From: JAAFIP01 sp043778205
Lineage (GTDB): Bacteria; Pseudomonadota; Gammaproteobacteria; Burkholderiales; Burkholderiaceae_C
Assembly: GCA_043778205.1 (NCBI GenBank)
Contig: JAYWGO010000080.1
Location: 1 to 64,000, forward strand
DNA length: 64,000 nucleotides
Direction: 5' to 3'
The notes under the pieces were generated by a model, which was not told where the DNA came from, searched no databases, and saw only the letters and a list, made by a program, of their open reading frames with translations. Below, piece after piece: positions 1 through 8,769 of this stretch (its first letter is position 1; every line of letters begins with the position of its first letter). A program made the position numbers and the translations under genes.

Positions 1-5
1 CGGAA

Positions 6-66
6 ATTTTGGGATCAGGCAATGTCGTTGTTTGAGCGCAGCGAGTTTCGACATTGACCCCAAAAT
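6..66. repeat. imperfect inverted repeat downstream of rpoD
   Basis: The left arm (6-27) and right arm (49-66) share ATTTTGGG at the outer end and AATGTCG at the inner end. The middle of the left arm carries a few extra bases, and the loop is about 21 nt. It lies about 90 nt beyond the rpoD stop codon, so it could fold in the rpoD transcript and act as a terminator or 3' stabiliser. It has no clean T-tract, so a REP-like structural repeat is equally possible. Positions 67-154 hold nothing else I recognise. Confidence 0.5.
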
Positions 67-154
67 TGAGCACTGCAGATGCTCCCCGAAGGGCCGGGGT
101 TCAGGGCGGCAACCATCGCAGCGCCGCAGCAGTGCGCGGACCCAGTACAACGAA

Positions 155-2371
155 TTAAATCGTATCAATAAAACTGCGCAATTTGTCTGACCGGGTTGGG
201 TGCTTGAGCTTGCGCAGCGCCTTGGCTTCGATTTGGCGAATGCGCTCTCGGGTTACGTCAAACTGCTTGCCCACTTCTTCCAGTGTATGGTCGGTGGACA
301 TTTCAATGCCGAAACGCATGCGCAGTACCTTGGCTTCGCGTGGGGTGAGGCCGTCCAAAATGTCTTTCACCACATCGCGCAGGCCCGCCTGCATGGCGGC
401 TTCTAGCGGGGCGGTGTTGGCACCGTCTTCGATAAAGTCGCCCAAATGGCTGTCGTCATCGTCGCCAATCGGGGTTTCCATGCTGATCGGCTCTTTGGCG
501 ATCTTCATGATCTTGCGGATTTTGTCCTCAGGGATTTCCATCTTCTCGGCCAACAGACTGGCATCCGGCTCAAAACCGTGCTCTTGCAGGTGCTGGCGGC
601 TGATGCGGTTCATCTTGTTGATGGTCTCGATCATGTGCACCGGAATGCGGATGGTGCGCGCCTGGTCAGCAATAGAACGGGTAATGGCCTGGCGAATCCA
701 CCATGTGGCATAGGTGGAGAACTTGTAGCCCCGGCGGTATTCAAACTTGTCTACGGCTTTCATCAAACCGATGTTGCCTTCTTGAATCAGGTCCAAGAAC
801 TGCAGGCCGCGGTTGGTGTACTTTTTAGCGATAGAAATCACCAGGCGCAGGTTGGCCTCGATCATTTCTTTTTTGGCTGCACGCGAGCCACGCTCGCCGT
901 CGTTCATGCGCTTGTTGATGTCTTTCAGCTCGTCCAGCGGCACCACTACACGCGATTGCAAGTCGGTCAGCTTTTGCTGAATTTCTTGCACTGGCGGTAC
1001 GTAGCGGCCCATGGTGGTAGACCAGGGCTTGCCTGCCGCAGCTTGCTTTTCAATCCACTTTAAGTCCAGCAAATGCGAGGGCACTTTGTGGTTATTTTTG
1101 TCGCGGCCCGAAAAATCGCGCACAAAATCGGCCTGCGGGTAGTGGCATTTGTCTACGATGATGCGGCGCAGTTCGCGCTCTTTTTTGCGCACATCGGCCA
1201 CCTGGCTGCGCACCAAATCGCACAGTTTTTCAATGCTCTTGGCGGTAAAGCGAATCAGCATCAGGTCTTCGGTGACCAGCTGTTGGGCTTTCACATAGGC
1301 GGGTGTGCCGTAGCCTTCTTTGTCGTAAATTTTGTGCAGCTTTTCAAACAAACCGCGCAGCACTTCAAAGCGGCGGAAGGCCTCTACTTTGAGCTCTTCG
1401 AGCTTTTTGGTCATGGCCTTGGAGCCGCCTTTGCCGTCGTCGTCGTCGGCTTCGTCGTATTCGTCAAAGTCTTCTTCGGCCACAAAGTCGTCGGCCTCGT
1501 TGGGGTTGCTAAAGCCGTCCACCACGCCAGAGATCACGACTTTGCCGTCGGAGATCTCTTGCATCATGTTAAAAATTTCTTGAATGGTGGCCGGGCTGTT
1601 GCTGATCGCCTCCATCATCACCATCAAGCCGCCTTCAATGCGCTTGGCAATCTCAATCTCGCCTTCGCGCGTGAGCAGTTCTACCGTGCCCATCTCGCGC
1701 ATGTACATGCGCACGGGGTCGGTGGTGCGGCCAAATTCGCTGTCTACTGTAGACAGGGCGGCTTCGGCTTCTTCTTCGGCTTCTTCTACGCTGGCCGCGG
1801 TGGGTGCGTTGTTGTTGAGCAGCAGGGTTTCGGCATCGGGCGTTTGCTCGTACACGGCTACGCCCATGTCGTTAAGCAGCGAGTGCACTACGTCCAGGGT
1901 TTCTGCGTCAACCAGCTTGTCGGGCAGGTGGTCTGATATTTCGCCGTGGGTGAGGTAGCCACGGGTTTTGCCCAGGGTGATCAGCGCTTTAAGGCGCAGG
2001 CGGCGCTTGGCCATGTCTTCTTCAGACAAGACGGTGTCGTCCAGGCCAAATTCTTTCATCAAGGCGCGCTCTTTCGCCTTGGACAGTTTCATGCGCAGGG
2101 GTTTGACTTTTTCGCCCGTTTCAGGGTCGATGACTGCAGCCACCGGTTCAGGTTCGATGTCGCGTGGGTCAATCTCTTCTACATCGGGCAAACCGTTGAT
2201 GTTGCCTTTAGGCTTGGGGCCACGCTTGCCGGGGATGCGGTCGCCAGGCTTGGGCGCGGCTTTGACCACGACTTTCGCAGGCGCAGCTTTTTTAGCTGCG
2301 GCTTTGGCGGGTGCTGCTTTAGCGGGCACGGCCTTGGCGGCCACGGGATCTTTGACAAGCTTAGCGGTCAT
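155..2371 (-). CDS. rpoD: RNA polymerase primary sigma factor RpoD (sigma-70)
   Basis: This is the housekeeping sigma factor that directs RNA polymerase core to most promoters. The 738-residue protein opens with an Ala/Lys/Pro-rich tail (about residues 8-45). Region 1.2 follows (DPVRMYMREMG, near 220), then an acidic non-conserved spacer containing EYDEADDDDG. Region 2 lies around 500-570, with the -10 recognition motif TYATWWIRQAITRSIAD. Region 3 comes next, and region 4.2 with its helix-turn-helix VTRERIRQIEAKALRKL sits near the C-terminus. The ATG at 2371 is preceded by GAGGT. It lies downstream of dnaG on the same strand, the remains of the classic macromolecular-synthesis operon, with a 445-nt gap that probably holds its own promoter. 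Identity is certain from conserved regions 2 and 4. Confidence 0.98.
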   Translation of the reverse strand: MTAKLVKDPVAAKAVPAKAAPAKAAAKKAAPAKVVVKAAPKPGDRIPGKRGPKPKGNINGLPDVEEIDPRDIEPEPVAAVIDPETGEKVKPLRMKLSKAKERALMKEFGLDDTVLSEEDMAKRRLRLKALITLGKTRGYLTHGEISDHLPDKLVDAETLDVVHSLLNDMGVAVYEQTPDAETLLLNNNAPTAASVEEAEEEAEAALSTVDSEFGRTTDPVRMYMREMGTVELLTREGEIEIAKRIEGGLMVMMEAISNSPATIQEIFNMMQEISDGKVVISGVVDGFSNPNEADDFVAEEDFDEYDEADDDDGKGGSKAMTKKLEELKVEAFRRFEVLRGLFEKLHKIYDKEGYGTPAYVKAQQLVTEDLMLIRFTAKSIEKLCDLVRSQVADVRKKERELRRIIVDKCHYPQADFVRDFSGRDKNNHKVPSHLLDLKWIEKQAAAGKPWSTTMGRYVPPVQEIQQKLTDLQSRVVVPLDELKDINKRMNDGERGSRAAKKEMIEANLRLVISIAKKYTNRGLQFLDLIQEGNIGLMKAVDKFEYRRGYKFSTYATWWIRQAITRSIADQARTIRIPVHMIETINKMNRISRQHLQEHGFEPDASLLAEKMEIPEDKIRKIMKIAKEPISMETPIGDDDDSHLGDFIEDGANTAPLEAAMQAGLRDVVKDILDGLTPREAKVLRMRFGIEMSTDHTLEEVGKQFDVTRERIRQIEAKALRKLKHPTRSDKLRSFIDTI

Positions 2372-2816
2372 ATTTACCTCTACATTACAAAATACAAAAA
2401 GCGCAGCCTAGCACCGGCTGGCACACAGGCTTGGTTGTTAGGTGGCCCCTGAAGGCACGTTTAACAAGGGGGAAGCCACGCAATGGCGATTTACCAGAAG
2501 AAAACCAGGGTCCAACAAAGCCCAATTAACAAGCTAACTTAAAAAGCTAAATCAATCAGCTCAAAAAATAAGCCAGTTAGAAAAGCTGAATTAAAAGTAA
2601 AGCCAAGTTAAAACTAAAGCTAAGTTAAGACTAAAGCTAAGTTAAGACTAAAGTTGAGAACCAGAGTTAACTATTCTGGTGAATGGCAAGTGCAAACTAG
2701 GGCGATCATTTGGAATGCAGTCCTTGCGATAGTGGCTGTATGAGACGCTGTGGTCTGTGTGCCGGTACGGAGGTGCTGCTGTCGCATTTGCGCTTGTTAC
2801 ACGGATTATACCTGAT
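2372..2816. other. rpoD-dnaG intergenic region, A-rich with a 17-bp tandem repeat
   Basis: This 445-nt gene-free stretch lies between two minus-strand genes. Its centre (about 2520-2660) is strongly A-rich on the plus strand and contains few G/C pairs. It carries a tandem array with unit ACTAAAGCTAAGTTAAG: a diverged copy at 2596-2612, two exact copies at 2613-2629 and 2630-2646, and a partial copy at 2647-2658. Read on the minus strand this is T-rich leader or promoter DNA upstream of rpoD. No open reading frame of credible composition was seen. Confidence 0.7.
2596..2658. repeat. 17-bp direct repeat, about 3.7 copies
   Basis: The unit ACTAAAGCTAAGTTAAG occurs exactly at 2613-2629 and 2630-2646. 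A copy with three changes precedes it (2596-2612), and a 12-nt partial copy follows (2647-2658). The surrounding 2540-2596 has looser related words (AAGCTAA, AAGCTGAA), as if it were an older part of the same array. The spacing of 17 bp is not a whole number of helical turns. It could be slipped-strand expansion in AT-rich promoter DNA or a set of binding sites. Confidence 0.85.
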
Positions 2817-4742
2817 TTAGGCCAAACTTCGCGCTTTGCGCCGCTCCATAAGCTCTTTGTAGCGGGCGAATTTGGCGGGGTCGGCTATTTGGCTGGACAA
2901 ATCGCGCAGCTCGGCGTTTTCAGTGTCCACTTGCATCGACAGCAAAATTGCGCCCAGCTCTTTGGCATCGCTCACGATATCGTCGGGCACGGCCGCTACC
3001 AGTTTGCGGGTGCTGGCCTCGTGCGGGTGGCCACGCAGGCCTTCGCTCAGTGCGCCCCAGGTTTGCGGGCCATGTTCTTGAATTTGCGCATCCAGCCAGC
3101 TGAAAACACTGCCATGCGGTGCGGGCAGTTCGCACAGCAAATGGTGCTCGGCGCTGCCCAAACGCTCCCACGCGGGGTTGTCCAGCAGCAAAATTTGCAG
3201 CGCACGGTCAGCCCTGGGCGGCGGTGCGATGCGGCCTGTAATGCTGCCTGTGCGCGGCTGGGCGGTGTAGCCGGGGTTGGGAAATTTGCTTGCAAATTTG
3301 CTGCCGAATTTACTGCCCAATTTAGTTTTGAATTTATTAGGGTCTTCGCCGTCGCGGCTGCCGGGCACATAGGGTGCGTTGGCAGGCGCGTAAGTGCCGC
3401 TGCGGTTTGCGCCCGGAGGCGGTGTTTTGGGCAGCCACAGGTCGCTCAGTTCGCGCTCGTCCAGTTCCACCAGTGTGGCTATTTCGCGCATAAGCTGGCG
3501 TTTAAGCGCGCCGTCGGGCAGGGGCAGCCACAGCGGTTTGGCCTGCGCGGCAAAGCGGGCGCGGCCTTCGGCTTCTTGCAGGTCGCAGCCGTCTCTGGCC
3601 GCGTCAATTAAAAAGCGGCTCAGGGGCACGGCCTCGCTGATGCAGCGGGCAAACGCGTCGGCCCCGTGTTCGCGCACAAAGCTGTCGGGGTCGTGCTCGG
3701 CGGGCAGGAATAAAAACTTGGCGGTGCGCGTGTCAGTCGCAAAGGGAATGGCCCCGTCCAGCGCTTTGCGCGCTGCGCGCCGGCCTGCGCCATCGCCATC
3801 AAAGCTGAACACCACATGGTCGGTAAAGCGAAACAGCTTTTGCACATGGTCAGTAGTGCAGGCGGTGCCCAATGTGGCCACTGCGTTGGGAAAGCCCAGC
3901 TGGGCCAGGGCCACCACGTCCATGTAGCCTTCGGTAACCAGCACATAGCCCGATTTTTGCAGTGCAGCCCGCGCCTCAAACAGGCCGTACAGCTCACGGC
4001 CTTTGCTAAAAACCGGGGTTTCGGGCGAGTTTAAATACTTAGGCTCGCCTTTGTCCAGCACCCGGCCACCAAAGCCGATGGTCTCGCCTTTGACGTTGCG
4101 GATGGGGAACATCACCCGGTCTCGAAAGCGGTCGTACTTTTTTTTCTCGCCCTCGGGCTGGTTGTCATCTTGGGGTTTTTCTATCACCAAGCCGCTTTCC
4201 ACCAGCAGGGGGTCGTCGTAGTCAGGAAACACGCTGGCCAGGCTGCGCCAGCCTTCGGGCGAGTAGCCCAGCGCGTACTGCTTGGCAATCTCGCCGGTCA
4301 GGCCGCGCTGGCGAAAGTAGGCCTTGCCGCGCTCAGAGTCTTTAAGCTGTTCGCGGTAAGCGTCAGAGGCTTTAAGCAGCACCTCGGTGAGTGAAGCTTG
4401 GCGGGTTTTAACCTGCGCATCGCGGGCGCGGTCTTGCGGGCTGCGCTCGTCTTCGGGCACCTGTAGCCCCAAGGTTTGGGCCAGGTCTTTGATAGCCTCT
4501 ATGAAGCTCATGCCGTTGTGCTCCATCATGAAGCTTAGGGCGTTGCCGTTTTTGCCGCAGCCAAAGCAGTGGTAGAACTGTTTGGTGGGGCTGACGCTGA
4601 ATGAGGGCGATTTTTCACCATGAAAAGGGCACAGGCCGGAGTAGTTGGCCCCGGTTTTTTTAAGCTGCACATGGCGGCCCACAATTTCTACCACGTCGGC
4701 ACGGGCGATGAGTTCTTGAATAAAGCTATTGGGAATGGCCAT
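2817..4742 (-). CDS. dnaG: DNA primase DnaG
   Basis: DnaG synthesises the RNA primers for replication. The 641-residue protein begins with the CHC2 zinc-binding domain (Cys38, His41, Cys59, Cys62, with CPFHGEKSPSF). The catalytic core and TOPRIM domain follow, with TEGYMD near 269-274 and the acidic metal motif FDGDGAG near 314. A C-terminal DnaB-interaction domain comes after a low-complexity linker (about 455-500) containing tandem KFGSKFASKF-type words. The length is slightly above the E. coli protein. The start is the ATG at 4742. rpsU, often upstream of dnaG, is not present here. The upstream neighbour is instead a membrane receptor gene, with a dispersed repeat copy between them. Confidence 0.98.
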   Translation of the reverse strand: MAIPNSFIQELIARADVVEIVGRHVQLKKTGANYSGLCPFHGEKSPSFSVSPTKQFYHCFGCGKNGNALSFMMEHNGMSFIEAIKDLAQTLGLQVPEDERSPQDRARDAQVKTRQASLTEVLLKASDAYREQLKDSERGKAYFRQRGLTGEIAKQYALGYSPEGWRSLASVFPDYDDPLLVESGLVIEKPQDDNQPEGEKKKYDRFRDRVMFPIRNVKGETIGFGGRVLDKGEPKYLNSPETPVFSKGRELYGLFEARAALQKSGYVLVTEGYMDVVALAQLGFPNAVATLGTACTTDHVQKLFRFTDHVVFSFDGDGAGRRAARKALDGAIPFATDTRTAKFLFLPAEHDPDSFVREHGADAFARCISEAVPLSRFLIDAARDGCDLQEAEGRARFAAQAKPLWLPLPDGALKRQLMREIATLVELDERELSDLWLPKTPPPGANRSGTYAPANAPYVPGSRDGEDPNKFKTKLGSKFGSKFASKFPNPGYTAQPRTGSITGRIAPPPRADRALQILLLDNPAWERLGSAEHHLLCELPAPHGSVFSWLDAQIQEHGPQTWGALSEGLRGHPHEASTRKLVAAVPDDIVSDAKELGAILLSMQVDTENAELRDLSSQIADPAKFARYKELMERRKARSLA

Positions 4743-4812
4743 AAACGCTAGTGTAGAAGGTCTGGCTGTGTGATTTGGCGTGTGCGCTAGCGTGCAGGTG
4801 CTGCACGCTATG

Positions 4813-4871
4813 TTATTAATAGCTGCTTGTGCAGCATTTCCTTGGGCGAGAGGGCTAAAACGCTGAAAAAC
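4813..4871 (-). repeat. dispersed three-hairpin repeat, copy 1 (upstream of dnaG)
   Basis: This is a member of a short interspersed family found at least a dozen times in this window. In its plus orientation the family reads roughly TTTTAGGCCTATGGCCC, then AAGGAAATGCTGCAC, then AAGCAGCTATTAATTTAATAG. It can form three small hairpins: GGCC/GGCC (or GGGC/GCCC), GCTGC-ACAA-GCAGC, and CTATT/AATAG. This copy is in reverse orientation (AATAGCTGCTTGTGCAGC then ATTTCCTTGGGC) and lies between dnaG and the receptor gene. It has no coding potential and no terminal duplications that I can see. Confidence 0.9.
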
Positions 4872-4906
4872 AGTAAATACACAAAATACAGTGGTTAAAG
4901 CGGTGA

Positions 4907-6736
4907 TTAGGAGGTTTTATCTGAAGATACTTCTACCGCATGGGCCCAAAAATTACTCAAATCTGAATCATTGACCTTAACTTTGGCCAAGGCTGCCCGC
5001 TTGGCTACAAAGCGAATGTTGCGCCTGTCCCAGCCTTGCGCCTCGTTAAATTTGCTTAGCAAAGCATGGTGCACTTGGTGCCAATCTAAAGGCAACGATG
5101 CGCTGGAGCAGGTGACTATCCTGGCGCGCAGAGGAAAGTCGGTTTTAAGTTCCTGGCTTAAAACGTGGATTTGCGCTACTGCACGGATGAGACGGTTTTG
5201 CAGTTCATCGCCCATCGATGCGGCGGGCATAAGGATGGCATATACGTTATGGTTGACTTTTGCGTACACATCTTCGTGGCGGAACACGCTGCGCAGCACC
5301 CGCACCACACTTTGGCTGCTGGGGGCTTGGCTGCGCCCCAGCCCAAGCAAGCTGGGCGCGCCTGGCTGGGTGATTTCAACATACACCACCACCATCTTAA
5401 ATTGTCGCGCGCAAGCTTGCTCCCACAGGGGCTGGGCATGTTCAGCCAAGGCGCGGGGCAGCACAAAGCCGGTCAGTGGGTCAAGCTGCTTGCGCACAAT
5501 ATGGCTTATTTTTTGTGCATCGCGCGCTTTGGCGCGCAGCATCAGGGCCAGTAGCAGTACCGGAACCTCAAAAGCCAAGCAGTAAAGTGACCAGTAGTAG
5601 CCCACTAGCGCACGCGGCAGCATGCCAAACCCATCTAAAGTCGTAGCTGCAATCAGTGTAGCCAACGGCAAGTAGGCCAGCATCCACAGCTTGGCGGACA
5701 GCTCACCTTGGCGCAGTCTGGCGCCTACTATGCCTACGATCACTACCCAGTTGACCAGTAATGCGCCCATAAAAACGCTGGTAAAAACTCCAAGATTTTT
5801 GCTTACGATCAGTGTGACGATGCTGCCTGCAGTTAAGCTAGCGCAGGCCCACGCTACCAAGGTAAAGGGTGCCCACAGCTTTTGCGGTTTGAAAGTCACA
5901 TAGCAAAACCCCGTTTGCGCTAGCAGGCATAGCAGCAAGCAGACATGGATAGACATTTCTGGCCAGCGACTGCTGCCAGGCCACAGTAGGTAGTTGCCCA
6001 AACCGGTATACGCTGCTGCGGTAAGCGCGGCCAAAAGGGCGTACACGCTGTACCAAGCGTAAGCCGTGTCGCGGTAGACAGCTGCCAAGCAGGCACTTAT
6101 AAAGGCCATGCACAGCACAAATATTAGAATTAAGCCACTTAGTCCAAGGTGCTTTAGGTTGTCGCTTTGGCTGTCTAGCGCGTTGGCTACTTGCAACGGG
6201 AAATTAACCGCAACTTCGTTGGTGATTTTAAGAAATACCATCTGCTCGCCTGCCGCCAGCGCTGGCAATACAAACTGCGGGTGCAAGCCGCGCAAAGGCC
6301 ATTGGGTGCTGGGAACCATGTCTCCAGCCGCCTGCACAGGCTGCGCAGCCAACGCTGCAGGCCCAGAGCCCGGTGCAGTGGGCAGATGCAGCTCGACACG
6401 GTTGATATAAGGCTTGGGCAGCTTGACAGTCCAGCCCTGTGCGGGTGCGCTGACAGACAGCTGCAGTTGCACCCACATAGCATTGCCATCTTTCAAAGGG
6501 TAGGTTATTTTGGGATCGAAATTTTGCCATTGGTCAGCGGGCAGGGCCTGCGCATTGGCCAGCGTGCTTTGCACTGGCGCAATCCAAGCCAGTGTGCGCA
6601 GCACCTCTACCGCAGCAGTGCTGTTATGTGCCATGGCCCCGCTAGCGTGCAGGCTAGCGATCAGCAACAGGCATACATGGGCAGTGCGTTTGAATAAATT
6701 GCGCAGTAACAGTGCAATTAAAGGTGAGGCGAACAT
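4907..6736 (-). CDS. 7TM-DISM receptor with degenerate GGDEF domain
   Basis: This is a membrane sensor-like protein of about 609 residues. It has a signal peptide (hydrophobic stretch VCLLLIASLHASGAMA), then a periplasmic beta-rich domain of the 7TMR-DISMED2 kind (about 45-190). Seven hydrophobic helices (about 200-405) follow, then a cytoplasmic C-terminal domain. The C-terminal domain starts like a diguanylate cyclase (DPLTG near 418) but has lost the active site. Where GGDEF is expected it reads VNHNVYAIL (near 491-498), and the metal/substrate loop is replaced by ITQPGAPS. Cyclic-di-GMP synthesis is therefore unlikely, and a binding or scaffolding role is inferred. ATG 6736 was chosen over an upstream TTG at 6751. 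It is transcribed toward dnaG. Receptor ligand unknown. Confidence 0.8.
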   Translation of the reverse strand: MFASPLIALLLRNLFKRTAHVCLLLIASLHASGAMAHNSTAAVEVLRTLAWIAPVQSTLANAQALPADQWQNFDPKITYPLKDGNAMWVQLQLSVSAPAQGWTVKLPKPYINRVELHLPTAPGSGPAALAAQPVQAAGDMVPSTQWPLRGLHPQFVLPALAAGEQMVFLKITNEVAVNFPLQVANALDSQSDNLKHLGLSGLILIFVLCMAFISACLAAVYRDTAYAWYSVYALLAALTAAAYTGLGNYLLWPGSSRWPEMSIHVCLLLCLLAQTGFCYVTFKPQKLWAPFTLVAWACASLTAGSIVTLIVSKNLGVFTSVFMGALLVNWVVIVGIVGARLRQGELSAKLWMLAYLPLATLIAATTLDGFGMLPRALVGYYWSLYCLAFEVPVLLLALMLRAKARDAQKISHIVRKQLDPLTGFVLPRALAEHAQPLWEQACARQFKMVVVYVEITQPGAPSLLGLGRSQAPSSQSVVRVLRSVFRHEDVYAKVNHNVYAILMPAASMGDELQNRLIRAVAQIHVLSQELKTDFPLRARIVTCSSASLPLDWHQVHHALLSKFNEAQGWDRRNIRFVAKRAALAKVKVNDSDLSNFWAHAVEVSSDKTS

Positions 6737-6999
6737 GGAACAGGTAAACAAGGCGGGCTAACAATGGAAAACTAACATAGGCATGCTAACAATAGCGCGC
6801 CAGCAAAGTAACAATGTGTACTGGCCCCATGCCAGTCGCGCTTAATGCTTGGCCCGTGGGCAGTCCGCACACTAACGGTGCACGCACTGTGCATGTGGAT
6901 GCATAGTACTTTATTATGCTTTGGTGATTGAGGCTGCGATCCGCAGCGGTCTCAATAGTGGCCTGAGCCCGCAACAAAAAATGAATTTATGCGACTTAT

Positions 7000-8769
7000 T
7001 CAACGTTTACGTGGTTTTTTGACGGTCGCGGAAGATGCTTTGGCTGCGCGTACTGTGCTAGGTTTTGCGGCTTTGGTACGGGCCTGGGTGCTGGCCTTGG
7101 CCACTTTGCCGCCGCGCGCCGCTTTGCCAGCGCCCCGCGTTTGCTTAGGTAAATACAGCACCACCACCTGTTTGGCCTTAAAGCTGCCGTTGGCGCTGGT
7201 TTTGTTCCAGCTTGCCAGCGAGGCTGCGCTAACCTTGTAGCGGGCGGCGATGTGGGCCACGGTGTCGGCTTTGCGCAGTTTGACGCTTTGCTTAACCAAG
7301 ACAATCTCTGGCGCCAAGCTGATTTGGCCGTTGTCGGCCACTTGCTCGGTGACATCCTTTTGCTGTGATGCACCGCGCGGTACCAGCAGGGTGGAGCCGG
7401 CTTTGATCAGCATGCGCGGCGGGATGCGGTTGATCTCCCGAAACTGGACCTCAAGCATGCCCACACGCCGGGCAGCGTCTGCAGCTTTCATGGTGGTGGG
7501 GGCGGTCCATACCGTCCAGCCAGCGGTTTGGCCATTGTGGATAGACAGGTTGCGCTCAAAAATACCTGCGTTGTCCCAGGGCAGCAAAATTTGCTTGGTG
7601 AGTGATGCAAAGAGCACCGGTTTGTTGGCCGAGGGGTTGAGCTGTTTAAAGTCGTCAAGTTTGATCTCAGCCAGCTTGGCGGCCAAGGCTACGTCCAAAT
7701 CACGCGCCAGCGGTACGCTTTGAAAATACGGGTGGTTCGGAATCTCGGGCAAGGCGGTGTTAAACAGCGAGGGGGTGAGCACGATGTTTTTTACCGCCTG
7801 CAGCTTGGGCACGTAGTTGCGCGTCTCATTGGGCATATTCAGGTCGAGGTAGCCTACGCCTAAACCGTCTTTGGTATTTTTGTTGATGGCACGCTGCACC
7901 GAGCCTTCGCCCCAGTTGTAGGCGGCCAGGGCCAGGTGCCAGTCGCCAAACATGCGGTGCAGCTTTTGCAGGTAGTCTAGTGCGGCGCGGGTAGACGCTA
8001 ATACGTCGCGCCGGTCGTCGCGAAAGATGTTTTGTTTAAGCGAAAAATCGCGCCCTGTAGCGGGCATAAACTGCCACATGCCTGCGGCTTTGGCGCTAGA
8101 GACCGCCTGTGGGTTAAAGGCGCTTTCAATAAAAGGCAGCAGGGCCAGTTCGGTGGGCATGTTGCGCCGCTCTAGCTCTTCAACGATGTGGTAGAGGTAT
8201 TTGTTAGACCGCTCGGTCATGCGGGTGATGTAGCTGGCGCGGCTGGCGTACCACTGCTCTTGGCTGGCGACCAGGTCGCTTTGCAGGTTGGGCATGGCGT
8301 AGCCACGGCGAATGCGGGCCCACAGGTCGGCATCGTTGGTGGGGCGGGTGGCTACCAGAGGCGGTTCTTCAGCCGCAGTGGGGGCAGCAGCAGGGGGCGT
8401 TGTTACAGGCGCGGAAGGAACTGTAGGTTTTGCAACGGGTTGCGCCGGCGCGGTGGATTCGGCTTTTGCAGGTGCGCCGCTAGCGGGCGCACTGGCTGCG
8501 GGTGCGTTGGTAGCGGGGCTGCTGGTAGCAGGGCCGCCCAAAGCAGGCCGCACAATAATCGCCGGGCTGGCATCCACCACAGGGGCGGGTGCTTGTTTGT
8601 CAGCAGGGTTGCCGGCAGTGGTTTGGGCTAAGCCCTGGCTAGCCAAGCCCAGTAGCGCGGCTGCCAAGATAAAGGCTGGCATCCTGTGATTGCGGTTACT
8701 GTCGCAAGGGTGCAGTTGGCTGCTTGGCTCTGCAAACTTAAGGGGTTGAGGGCGTGCATAAAAGTTCAT
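7000..8769 (-). CDS. mltD: membrane-bound lytic transglycosylase MltD-like, LysM domains
   Basis: This enzyme cleaves the glycan strands of peptidoglycan in the periplasm. The protein has an N-terminal hydrophobic export segment (ILAAALLGLASQGLAQ) and a Pro/Ala-rich linker. An SLT/goose-lysozyme-type domain follows, with the catalytic glutamate in LPFIESAFNP (near 212) and GMWQFMPATGR. There are two C-terminal LysM-type regions, the second around VKLRKADTVAHIAARYKVS, then a basic Lys/Arg/Ala tail. The ATG at 8769 overlaps the gloB stop codon in TGATG, so translational coupling is likely. An in-frame ATG at 8787 would add six residues. The gloB-mltD pair is a plausible two-gene transcript. Confidence 0.92.
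   Translation of the reverse strand: MNFYARPQPLKFAEPSSQLHPCDSNRNHRMPAFILAAALLGLASQGLAQTTAGNPADKQAPAPVVDASPAIIVRPALGGPATSSPATNAPAASAPASGAPAKAESTAPAQPVAKPTVPSAPVTTPPAAAPTAAEEPPLVATRPTNDADLWARIRRGYAMPNLQSDLVASQEQWYASRASYITRMTERSNKYLYHIVEELERRNMPTELALLPFIESAFNPQAVSSAKAAGMWQFMPATGRDFSLKQNIFRDDRRDVLASTRAALDYLQKLHRMFGDWHLALAAYNWGEGSVQRAINKNTKDGLGVGYLDLNMPNETRNYVPKLQAVKNIVLTPSLFNTALPEIPNHPYFQSVPLARDLDVALAAKLAEIKLDDFKQLNPSANKPVLFASLTKQILLPWDNAGIFERNLSIHNGQTAGWTVWTAPTTMKAADAARRVGMLEVQFREINRIPPRMLIKAGSTLLVPRGASQQKDVTEQVADNGQISLAPEIVLVKQSVKLRKADTVAHIAARYKVSAASLASWNKTSANGSFKAKQVVVLYLPKQTRGAGKAARGGKVAKASTQARTKAAKPSTVRAAKASSATVKKPRKR

Noticed and set aside
1073..1936. Long plus-strand open frame opposite rpoD
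   Set aside because: It is antisense to a certain gene, with His/Val/Phe-rich composition typical of the complement of an acidic coding region; no domain or start signal.
2596..2658. Tandem repeat considered as a CRISPR array
   Set aside because: Units are adjacent with no spacers and only 17 bp; no cas genes nearby.
4743..4906. Searched for rpsU upstream of dnaG
   Set aside because: No reading frame resembling ribosomal protein S21 is present; the gap holds a dispersed repeat only.
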